From positions 62,001-126,000 of the forward strand of contig SUZJ01000006.1 in assembly GCA_015059945.1 (NCBI GenBank): a stretch of 64,000 bases of DNA, given 5' to 3'. Under the pieces are notes generated by a model. That model was not told the origin of the DNA, searched no databases, and saw only the letters and a program-made list of their open reading frames with translations. This DNA is from Rikenellaceae bacterium (GTDB lineage: Bacteria; Bacteroidota; Bacteroidia; Bacteroidales; Rikenellaceae). The position numbers and the translations under genes were made by a program. Positions within the stretch are counted from its first letter, which is position 1; every line of letters begins with the position of its first letter. Positions 55,087 through 62,589 of this stretch are shown here, piece by piece.

Positions 55087-56430
55087 ATGAATATAAAGGT
55101 GTTGTTACGCAAAGGGTTGATAACGAGCGTTGTGGCTGTGGTGGCTGCGATGCTTGGCTCGTGTGCGGCCGACCCCGAAGGTGGGTGGGTTGAGCTACCC
55201 GAGGGCCACAGCGAACATACACTGGTGATGTATATGTTTGCCGACAACAACCTGCGTGGCGATATGATTAAGAACATCATCAGCGCCGAGAAGGGGCTGG
55301 CCAAGTCGATGCCCTCGGCACGAGTGGTGGTCTATATCGATATGGCCGACTCGACGGTGCTGTGCCAGATGCGACACCTGCCATACGGCGCAGAGGAACA
55401 CATACACCACTTCGATATACTCAAAGAGTACCCCAATCAGGACTCCTCGGACCCCGCAGTTATGCGAGCCGTTATGGCCGATGTGCGCAACTTGGCCCCA
55501 AGTGAGAGCTATGGACTGGTAGTTTCGGGGCACGGAACGGGTTGGTTTCCAGTTAGCTCGGTTGGTACATCGTATAACGACCAAAGGGTGGGTGCCAAGC
55601 CTGGCGTTGAGCCGAGTGGAGTGGGAGCCGAGTATACCTTCCCCCACTTGGGCGAGGGGAGTATGACCCGCTTTGTGGGCTACGACAACTACAATAGCGA
55701 CGATAGTATGACCTCGGCCGAGCTGGTCGATGGATTGCGCGAGATGCACTTCGACTATATTTTGTTTGATGCCTGCTTTATGGGCTCGGTCGAGTTTGTC
55801 TACGACCTACGCACTGTGGCCGACTATATTGTGGCCTCGCCAGTGGAGGTTATGAGCGCAGGTATGCCCTACGAAGATATTGTGCCACTGATGTTTGCAC
55901 CAGGGCGCGACATCTGCAAGGTGGCCGAAAAGGTGGTCGATGTCTATGTCAATACGGGCTTTTCGACCAAAAGGTCGGTAGCTATGGTGGTGGTCGATTG
56001 TGCAAAGCTCGACCAACTGGCCGAATGTATGGCATATATTTATAGGTTTGCCAAGGGCGATAGTGACAAGGGATGCGTAGAGGTGCTTGCCGAGAAGGTA
56101 AATGTGGGCCGCCTGCAACAGCTCGACAGGGTGGTGCCTACGGCGTTTTACGACCTCGAGGACTTGGGCTTGGAACTGTGCGGTGGCGATAAGGAGTTGG
56201 AGGCCAAGTGGCAGGATGCACTTTCGGAGGCCGTAATCTACTCGGGACACTCGGATGATATATGGTCGGCACGCAGTGCGTATGACTATTGGTGGCTTGA
56301 GCAGAAGGTCGATGGCGTGTTGGACTTGTGTGGCCTTAGCGGCTACCTGCCAATAGCCTCGGCACCCATTACCGCAAAGCACTATTTCGAGAGTAATTGG
56401 GCTAAAAAAGTTTATAGCGAGCCCCTATAA
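55087..56430 (+). CDS. Clostripain-like (C11) cysteine peptidase lipoprotein
   Basis: The protein has 447 residues from the ATG at 55087. The lipobox is MLGSC (Cys26), so the protein is membrane-anchored outside the cytoplasm. The caspase-like core has TLVMYMFADNNL, the catalytic His149 in VVSGHGTGW and Cys230 in LFDACFMGSVEF. C11 enzymes usually cut after Arg or Lys and activate by self-cleavage. Its partner may be the DUF4919 protein just upstream. A terminator follows at 56484. Confidence 0.9.
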   Translation: MNIKVLLRKGLITSVVAVVAAMLGSCAADPEGGWVELPEGHSEHTLVMYMFADNNLRGDMIKNIISAEKGLAKSMPSARVVVYIDMADSTVLCQMRHLPYGAEEHIHHFDILKEYPNQDSSDPAVMRAVMADVRNLAPSESYGLVVSGHGTGWFPVSSVGTSYNDQRVGAKPGVEPSGVGAEYTFPHLGEGSMTRFVGYDNYNSDDSMTSAELVDGLREMHFDYILFDACFMGSVEFVYDLRTVADYIVASPVEVMSAGMPYEDIVPLMFAPGRDICKVAEKVVDVYVNTGFSTKRSVAMVVVDCAKLDQLAECMAYIYRFAKGDSDKGCVEVLAEKVNVGRLQQLDRVVPTAFYDLEDLGLELCGGDKELEAKWQDALSEAVIYSGHSDDIWSARSAYDYWWLEQKVDGVLDLCGLSGYLPIASAPITAKHYFESNWAKKVYSEPL

Positions 56431-56483
56431 AAACTCTACAATACCTCTACAAACGACATTTTGTGCGTAAATGTATTTGTGAT

Positions 56484-56516
56484 ATAACCACCTAATTCTT
56501 AGGTGGTTATTTGTTT
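56484..56516 (+). terminator. Intrinsic terminator after the C11 peptidase gene
   Basis: An 11-bp stem (56484-56494 with 56500-56510), mostly A/T with six G:C pairs, and a T-rich tail. Confidence 0.78.
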
Positions 56517-56577
56517 ATCGCAGGTGGGTGGTGCTACTCTACAAGCTGGAATTGTGGCACTACAACCAACTTTTTTA

Positions 56578-56595
56578 CTATCTTTGTAAAGATAG
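56578..56595 (+). promoter_or_regulatory. Promoter of the phosphate-themed cluster with 8-2-8 palindrome
   Basis: The -7 box TATCTTTG (56579-56586) is embedded in the perfect inverted repeat CTATCTTT-GT-AAAGATAG (56578-56595), 26 nt before the DUF47 gene. A protein bound there would block the promoter; the HTH protein encoded two genes on is a natural candidate (inference). Confidence 0.65.
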
Positions 56596-56620
56596 CAAAA
56601 CGACTAACCGAAATTTTACT

Positions 56621-57271
56621 ATGCTTTTCAGGAATAAAAAGGCCGATATTTTGGTCGAAAACATCGACAAGTTTTTCAACACTATCGATAGCGCACTGCT
56701 GGTCTTTAAGGATGGTGTTCGCAACTATCTATACTCGAATACCGAGGCCTTTAACGAAAATCTGCAAACAATGTCACACCTGGCTACCGAGGCTGCAATG
56801 TTGCGTCGTACGGTAGAGAACGACCTCTATACCCAGACCGCTCTGGTGCGTTCGAGGGGCGATATTATGCGCCTGCTCGAAAAGATGGGGCATATTGCAA
56901 TAACGCTCAATGACAGCTTGTTGCAGTTTGAAATCGAAAACCCGTTTGTGCCTGCCGAGCTGAATAACGATTTTCTGAAATTGACCGAACTATCGACTCT
57001 GGCGGTAGAGACGGCTCTGCCCTCGGCTAAGGCCTATTTCCGTGCCCCCGAAGATGTGGCCGAGAAGATTCAGAGGGTATATTTCTATGAGAGCGAAACG
57101 AACAAGTGTGCCCAGGCCATTAAGCGCAAGGTGTTCCACGAGATGATGAATATCAAGTTGAGCGAAAAGTTCCACCTTCGTTACTTTGCTCTGCATATCG
57201 AAAACCTGTCGGATGCCGCAGTGAGCGTGGCCGACCAGCTGTCGGTTATGGCCATTAAACGCAATTTTTAG
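56621..57271 (+). CDS. DUF47 (PhoU-like) phosphate-permease partner
   Basis: The protein has 216 residues from the ATG at 56621, the size of the DUF47/TIGR00153 family. It is all-helical: FRNKKADILVENIDKFFNTID at the start, FKDGVRNYLYSN, then RRTVENDLY and LLEKMGHIAITLND, and MNIKLSEKFHLRYFALHIE near the end, as in two PhoU-type three-helix bundles. DUF47 proteins are typically encoded next to PiT phosphate permeases and act as their cytoplasmic regulators. The next gene, 27 nt on, encodes a PiT-like protein with a DNA-binding tail, which suggests a signalling couple. Confidence 0.85.
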   Translation: MLFRNKKADILVENIDKFFNTIDSALLVFKDGVRNYLYSNTEAFNENLQTMSHLATEAAMLRRTVENDLYTQTALVRSRGDIMRLLEKMGHIAITLNDSLLQFEIENPFVPAELNNDFLKLTELSTLAVETALPSAKAYFRAPEDVAEKIQRVYFYESETNKCAQAIKRKVFHEMMNIKLSEKFHLRYFALHIENLSDAAVSVADQLSVMAIKRNF

Positions 57272-57298
57272 AATCGGAAAACCCACTCTCCAACGACT

Positions 57299-58921
57299 AT
57301 GAACATTGCCTTGTCAGTACTCGTTATTGTTGTGATTCTCTGGTGGTTACTCGCCAGGGAGTTGCCTGTGCTGTTTGGGGCTTTGGTATCGACCGGGGCA
57401 CTCAAACGCAACAAGTTCGATGTGTTGGTGGGGGTGGTTGTTGTGGCTGCCATTGTTGCAGGGCTGATGTTGCCCCTCTATGGTCATCTGACGGCTACCT
57501 ATTCGCCTATGCCGAGCAGCCTGCTGGTGGTGGTTGTGGTTTTGGCTTTTGGAGTGGTGCTGCTGTTGGAGCGACTGGGGACAATGCCCTCGCTGATGGT
57601 GGCTCTACTGGCGATGGTCGAGTGTTATAGGGTGCTGAATGTAGACGGTGCTGCGATTGACTATAAATTGTTGATTAGCTGGTGTGTAGCCCCTGTGATG
57701 TCGGCTCTGCTGTCGGCTCTGCTCTATTGGGTGAATAGGGTGGGCTTTGGTAAGTCGCACCTTCACATCATCAAGCACGCGGGCTACCTGCGCTATGTCG
57801 TGATTTTAGGCATTGCGCTGGCGGCTGCGGCAGTGGGGCTCAACTGTGGCCCTGTGTTGGTGTGGCTCACCGGAGGAGCGGTATATAACGGTATCGGAGT
57901 AGGCATAGTGGCAGTGGCCTTTGTGGCTCTGTTTGTGCTGCTTAGGAAGGCTATACATAAGCAGGTCGATGCTAATGCCGAGCACTACCTCGACTTCTCG
58001 AGTCAGGCGGTGTGTGCCATTTGCTATGCTGCATCTACTACACTGCTGCTCTTCTCGACCAGTGCGGTGGAGGTTGTGGGACTGAGGCCCACTCCTCTGG
58101 GCGTTGCCTCGCCTCTGTATGGTGCAATGGTGGGCGTGGCTCTGGTTAGGCGCAGGGCTATGTATGAGGGTGGTACGATTGGCCGAGTGGCTGTGGGTGT
58201 GGTGGTAACACCCTTGCTGTCAATGGCTTGCTACTACCTGCTGTCGTCGTTGTTCAGCGATGAAGTTATGGCCAACGACCTGTGGAACGCTACTATTGTG
58301 GTGATATTGCTGCTGTTGGGCCTGTTGGTTGTGTTTGCCCGCTATGTGCGCAAGCAGGAGAGTCTGAAACAGTCTACACGCAAACTGCTGCTGAGCCAGC
58401 AACAACAGCTTTTCGAGAACCAAAAGGCGCTCAACGACCTCGAATTGAAGGCTATCTTGGCCGAAAATCAGAGCCTTCACGGCACATTGGAACTGAAACG
58501 CAAAGAGATTGTAAATGTGGCACTTGGCATTAGCGAGCAGAAGGAGTTTTTGGAGATGCTGGCCGAGAAGGTGAGGGTGGCAGCCAAGAGTTCGAGCAGC
58601 GAGGCCAAAGACAAGATAATTGCCGAGTTGCAGAACGACCTGAGTCAGCGCATCAACTCATCGAGCGAGATTGACGAGTTCTACGCTCAGGCCGAGCAGT
58701 TGCACAAAGATTTTAGTGTCAAATTGACCGAGGAGTTCCCCCACCTTACAACCTCCGAGCGCCGACTGGCTACGCTGTTGCGACTGGGCTTCTCGTCGAA
58801 GTACATCGCTACGCTTATGAACATCTCGCCCAAGAGCGTGGAGATAAGCCGCTACCGACTGCGCCAAAAACTGGGCTTGCAGAAGGGCGACAACCTGATA
58901 AATTTCATAAAATCAATTTAA
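57299..58921 (+). CDS. PiT-like membrane domain fused to coiled coil and LuxR-type HTH
   Basis: The protein has 540 residues. Residues 1-350 have about eight to ten hydrophobic helices whose text follows a PiT permease in two halves (RELPVLFGALVSTGALKRN; GTMPSLMVALLAMVECYRV ... ISWCVAPVMSALLSALLYWV; TPLGVASPLYGAMVGVALV). The PiT signature motifs with Asn-Asp and Ala-Asn are not recognisable, so transport is doubtful. Residues ~350-480 form a charged coiled coil (SQQQQLFENQKALNDLELKA). Residues 483-540 are a LuxR-type HTH (LTTSERRLATLLRLGFSSKY, NISPKSVEISRYRLRQKLGL). It is probably a membrane-bound phosphate-sensing regulator; no phospho-receiver is present. Confidence 0.82.
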   Translation: MNIALSVLVIVVILWWLLARELPVLFGALVSTGALKRNKFDVLVGVVVVAAIVAGLMLPLYGHLTATYSPMPSSLLVVVVVLAFGVVLLLERLGTMPSLMVALLAMVECYRVLNVDGAAIDYKLLISWCVAPVMSALLSALLYWVNRVGFGKSHLHIIKHAGYLRYVVILGIALAAAAVGLNCGPVLVWLTGGAVYNGIGVGIVAVAFVALFVLLRKAIHKQVDANAEHYLDFSSQAVCAICYAASTTLLLFSTSAVEVVGLRPTPLGVASPLYGAMVGVALVRRRAMYEGGTIGRVAVGVVVTPLLSMACYYLLSSLFSDEVMANDLWNATIVVILLLLGLLVVFARYVRKQESLKQSTRKLLLSQQQQLFENQKALNDLELKAILAENQSLHGTLELKRKEIVNVALGISEQKEFLEMLAEKVRVAAKSSSSEAKDKIIAELQNDLSQRINSSSEIDEFYAQAEQLHKDFSVKLTEEFPHLTTSERRLATLLRLGFSSKYIATLMNISPKSVEISRYRLRQKLGLQKGDNLINFIKSI

Positions 58922-58959
58922 TACATTAACTCAAATTTTTAACCCAAAACAAAAATCAA

Positions 58960-60366
58960 ATGAAAAAGTTTTTACTTATTGCAGCCGTAGCTATCGTATC
59001 GATTTGCGGAGCACAGGCACAAGAGGCCGAGGTTACCTACAACCAGTATGGTCAGAAAGTTACTTCGCTTCCTATTAAGGCACAGGTACAGGACGGTATC
59101 TTGGTTTTCCAGAACAAAGATGCAGGCTACAAGATGTGGTTTGACGTTCGCGTTCAGGGCGATGCAGCCGTTTACTTTGGCTACGACAAAAACCTCACCC
59201 AGATTGGTAACGGTATGAGCTTCCGCCGTACCCGTTTTGCCGTTAAGACCCAGATTAACAAAGATTGGTATGCCGAGTTGGATACCGACTGGTCGAGCGG
59301 TATTGTTGAGCTGAAAGATGCAATTTTGCAGTACGATGGTATTGAGAACTTGCAGATCAAGATGGGTAACTTCAAGGAGAACTTCTCGATTCAGCGTAAC
59401 TCAACCAGCCGCTACCTGCTCTTTATGGAGCGTGCAATGGTTACCTACTTGGCTCCCTCGCGCCATATGGGTGTAAACTTCCGTTACAGCACCCCCGCAC
59501 TGTGGGCTTCGTTTGGCGTTTTTGGTCCCGAGATCAAAGGTGCCGAGGAGCAGACCGCAATGGAGGATGGTAACAAAGACTACGGTCTGGATGCAGGTTT
59601 GAGCTACACCGGTAAACTGGTATGGCGCCCTCTGCACAAGATGGACAACGGCTCGTTGCACATTGGTGCCGCTGTTTCGTACCGCGAGCCTAAGGTGACT
59701 TCGACCGACGGTTACAACGCTATCCGCTATAGCACCCGTAACTCCACGAGCATCAACCGTAAGAAATTCCTCGATACCGATGCTATTCCTTACCTCGACC
59801 ACGAACTGTTGTGGACTGTTGAGCTCGCAGGTCACTATGAGTCTCTCCGCTATGAGGCTGCTTACATTTCGCGTCAGGCATTCATTGATGTAGAGAAGAA
59901 CCCTCAGGGCCAAGACCTTAGACCCGCAAGCGGTTGGTATGTTCAGGCAGGTTATATGCTCTTTGGTGGCAAACAGAACTACGATGCAGGTGGTGCAAAA
60001 TACACCCGTTGCACTCGCGGTAAAGACTGGGGTGATGTGGAGCTTGCAGCCCGTATCGACCAGATTAACCTGAACCTGAACAGATACTATATGGGTGGCT
60101 CGGCATTGCAGTACGCTCTGGGTATCAACTACTACCCAATTGAGAACGTGAAGTTTATGATCAACTACCAATTTGCAGACAACGATATCTTTGCAAATGG
60201 TAAAGGCGCGCAAGATGGTACCGACAAGACCGCTAAAGGTCCCTACCGCACCGGTTACGATGCAGACGGCAATGTTACCTATTTCCCTGCAAATGTTGAT
60301 AAAACCAAAGGTGCAAATGGTGTCGACTTCCATATGATTTCGTGCCGTTTCCAGGTTGCATTCTAA
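58960..60366 (+). CDS. OprO/OprP-type phosphate-selective porin
   Basis: The protein has 468 residues with a signal peptide ending at CGAQAQ. The Porin_O_P pattern is present: GNGMSFRRTRFAVKTQINKD, WYAELDTDW, then alternating strands with SGWYVQAGYMLF near residue 325 and NVKFMINYQFADNDI near the C-terminus, ending in FHMISCRFQVAF. It should form an outer-membrane channel with preference for phosphate or polyphosphate. It lies 38 nt after the PiT-HTH gene, with an A/C-rich leader, and its codons (GGT, CGT, GTT, AAC) point to high expression. Confidence 0.88.
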   Translation: MKKFLLIAAVAIVSICGAQAQEAEVTYNQYGQKVTSLPIKAQVQDGILVFQNKDAGYKMWFDVRVQGDAAVYFGYDKNLTQIGNGMSFRRTRFAVKTQINKDWYAELDTDWSSGIVELKDAILQYDGIENLQIKMGNFKENFSIQRNSTSRYLLFMERAMVTYLAPSRHMGVNFRYSTPALWASFGVFGPEIKGAEEQTAMEDGNKDYGLDAGLSYTGKLVWRPLHKMDNGSLHIGAAVSYREPKVTSTDGYNAIRYSTRNSTSINRKKFLDTDAIPYLDHELLWTVELAGHYESLRYEAAYISRQAFIDVEKNPQGQDLRPASGWYVQAGYMLFGGKQNYDAGGAKYTRCTRGKDWGDVELAARIDQINLNLNRYYMGGSALQYALGINYYPIENVKFMINYQFADNDIFANGKGAQDGTDKTAKGPYRTGYDADGNVTYFPANVDKTKGANGVDFHMISCRFQVAF

Positions 60367-60556
60367 AATCCTAACGAGGATATTAGTTTAATAAATTGTT
60401 AGAAAATCATTAAGGTTGCGTTAAATGTTCGCCAGTGGTGTCGAATGTTTTAATATGACTATTACTTTCGCAACCGAATTGTTGACCAAAACAACAGAAC
60501 AAACAAACCAATTAACACACTTTTTTTATTAACCAAATTAAACAAACAAAACAATT

Positions 60557-61180
60557 ATGAAAAAACTTTTTGTATTTGCAGCTATGGCTGCTATGGCTCT
60601 CACTTCGTGTGACAATAGCGACGATTTAGGTGTAACCGGTGGTGACGACTACAATGTAGGCGTTAAGGGTATCGTTCTGAACGAGCTTTCGGGTGCCGAC
60701 AAATTCATTGAGCTCTACAACACTACCGATGCTGAGGTTTCGCTCAGGGAGGTTTATCTCGTTAAGTACGACAGTACCAAAGATGGTGGCAAGAGCACCA
60801 CTTGGACCGGCGCTAAGGATATGGTTATCCCCGCTAAAGGTTATGTAGTTCTGGAGAGCTCGGACTTGGCTGACGAGGCTGAGGGTGGCGATCCTAACTA
60901 TGCTTACGAGAGCGAGAACCACGTTTTCAAAGGTGGTCTGTCGGGTAAGAAGAACGTATTCATCGAGCTCTACAATGCTAAGGATGAGAAGTTGAGCGAG
61001 TTCAAACGTGGCGAAGAGGGCGCAGGTTGGAACCAGGTAAGCGGCTTCACCAACAACAAGAAGGCTACCTTCTCGCGCGTACCCAACGGTACCGGTGATT
61101 GGGCATATGCAGCTCCCACCAAAGGCACTGCCAATGGTGAGAAGACCGGTGACATCGAGCAGACCCCCGTTGCAGAGTAA
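60557..61180 (+). CDS. Lamin-tail-domain lipoprotein
   Basis: The protein has 207 residues. The lipobox is MALTSC (Cys18). A lamin-tail Ig fold covers ~37-185 (GIVLNELSGADKFIELYNT, then VSLREVYLVKYD, IPAKGYVVLESSD, and ATFSRVPNGTGDWAY). In bacteria this domain is attached to surface nucleases, phosphatases and other exported enzymes, usually as a binding module; here it stands alone. A weak TACTTTCG box lies ~90 nt upstream. Its codons are strongly biased to highly expressed types. It may bind DNA or a phosphate-rich ligand outside the cell (inference). Confidence 0.85.
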   Translation: MKKLFVFAAMAAMALTSCDNSDDLGVTGGDDYNVGVKGIVLNELSGADKFIELYNTTDAEVSLREVYLVKYDSTKDGGKSTTWTGAKDMVIPAKGYVVLESSDLADEAEGGDPNYAYESENHVFKGGLSGKKNVFIELYNAKDEKLSEFKRGEEGAGWNQVSGFTNNKKATFSRVPNGTGDWAYAAPTKGTANGEKTGDIEQTPVAE

Positions 61181-61293
61181 TTCCGGTTTGGGATAATTTT
61201 TGCATTAACATTTTCTTGACGGATGGGCTCTGCCTGCAAAGGTCGGGCAGAGCCAATATCCGCCTTTTACCACACACATAAAAATCAAGAAAA

Positions 61294-61938
61294 ATGTCGA
61301 AAGAGAAAATGGAGATTGGAGCAATCTCGAAACCCCGTTTTGAGTTCCGCTCCTTCGGTCAGAACTTCGATGAGGCTCACGCCCGTATGGCTCGCCTGTC
61401 GGTGCCCGTGCCCGAGAAAGTATGGCGTCGTACCAGCGACGAGATTTACATCATCAGCCGCGCAAACGACATCAACAACACCAAAATCCGCGACGGTAAG
61501 ATGGATATCAAAACCTATGTTCAGACCGTAGACGGCTTGGAGCAGTGGAATCCCCTGATGAAGGGCGAGTTCCCCATCTCGCGCGAGGTTTTGGAGCAGG
61601 AGGTTTTCCCCGCCTTTATGGTAGAGATGCCCGCTCTGGACAAAGATACCTACACCTTTGAGGAGTTCCTCGCAATGGTAGAGGCCAACAAAGACCTCGC
61701 CGCTGTAAGGGTACACAAAGAGAGGTTCGGTTATATGGTTAACGACACCATCTGCGAGGTTGGTAACGTGCTTATCAACGGTGCAAAGGTTGTTACCATC
61801 AACTCGGAGTCGACCGAGATCGAGGATATCAAAAAGACCATCGCCGACTGCAAATTGGAGGGCGTAGAGAACATCAACTACCTGCAGGCTATCAAGCGCG
61901 TAATCGGTATGACCAAAAAACCCCTTGCAAACGAGTAA
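61294..61938 (+). CDS. CYTH-like protein (divergent)
   Basis: The protein has 214 residues with no signal peptide. Its strands follow a CYTH tunnel enzyme: RFEFRSFG at the start where ExExR/K is expected, EIYIISRAND, KIRDGKMDIKTYVQ (the usual arginine and the xxLK strand), AVRVHKERFGYMV, and the closing CEVGNV...TINSEST pattern. The match is weak and from memory, so treat it as a hypothesis. It starts 4 nt before a clear CYTH gene and is co-transcribed with it. Confidence 0.55.
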   Translation: MSKEKMEIGAISKPRFEFRSFGQNFDEAHARMARLSVPVPEKVWRRTSDEIYIISRANDINNTKIRDGKMDIKTYVQTVDGLEQWNPLMKGEFPISREVLEQEVFPAFMVEMPALDKDTYTFEEFLAMVEANKDLAAVRVHKERFGYMVNDTICEVGNVLINGAKVVTINSESTEIEDIKKTIADCKLEGVENINYLQAIKRVIGMTKKPLANE

Positions 61939-61942
61939 GACT

Positions 61943-62413
61943 ATGGCACAGGAAATTGAAAGGAAATTTTTGGTTGCAGGCGAGTTTAAGTCGCTGGCCA
62001 AAAAGGCAACCCGCATCACCCAGGGCTACCTCTCGTCGGTGCCCGAGCGCACTGTTCGCGTGAGGATCAAAGGCGACAAGGGCTTTATCACCATCAAAGG
62101 TATCGGCTCGGCAAGTGGTGCCAGCCGCTATGAGTGGGAGAAAGAGATTCCCGTAGCTGAGGTTGAGGAGCTGCTGAAAATTTGCGAGCCCGGTGTTATC
62201 GACAAAACCCGCTACTTGGTAGAGGCCGGTGAGCACACCTACGAGGTAGACGAGTTCTATGGCGACAACGAGGGCCTGACTGTAGCAGAGGTTGAGCTTT
62301 CGTCGGAGGAGGAAGCCTTCGTTAAACCCGAGTGGTTGGGCGATGAGGTTACCGGCGACGTTAAGTACTACAACTCGATGCTGATGAAAAACCCCTACAA
62401 AAACTGGAAATAG
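61943..62413 (+). CDS. CYTH-domain protein (triphosphate tunnel metalloenzyme)
   Basis: The protein has 156 residues from the ATG at 61943, the size of single-domain bacterial CYTH enzymes. The signature EIERKFLV opens it, followed by QGYLSSVPERTVRVRIKGDK, TIKGIG, YEWEKEIPV, DKTRYLVE, YEVDEFYGDNEGLTVAEVEL and WLGDEVTGDVKYYNSML. The acidic and basic residues that line the tunnel are in place. Family members hydrolyse triphosphates such as PPPi or ATP, and some make cAMP or polyphosphate. The gene 4 nt upstream is a probable divergent sister. Confidence 0.88.
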   Translation: MAQEIERKFLVAGEFKSLAKKATRITQGYLSSVPERTVRVRIKGDKGFITIKGIGSASGASRYEWEKEIPVAEVEELLKICEPGVIDKTRYLVEAGEHTYEVDEFYGDNEGLTVAEVELSSEEEAFVKPEWLGDEVTGDVKYYNSMLMKNPYKNWK

Positions 62414-62435
62414 GCACCAACTGGGGTGGAAGTGT

Positions 62436-62551
62436 GGCCTTTAATGTAATAAAAGGTGCACGACCAAAGCCTAAACAAAACATTGCACGACGCCCCCGCC
62501 GGCCGCTACTATGCAATACGGAAGCGACAGGCGGGTGGTGGTTGTGCCACC
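62436..62551 (+). promoter_or_regulatory. GC-rich, foldable leader upstream of the SLC13 permease gene
   Basis: Three hairpins can be drawn: CCTTT/AAAGG, CCCGCC (62495-62500) with GGCGGG (62530-62535) enclosing CGCT/AGCG, and GGTGG (62537-62541) with CCACC (62547-62551). The G/C richness stands out in an otherwise A/T-rich gap. TGCACGAC occurs twice. No riboswitch class is recognised. Confidence 0.35.
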
Positions 62552-62589
62552 AAAGCTGAAAATAATTTGACACAAAATATATAACAACA

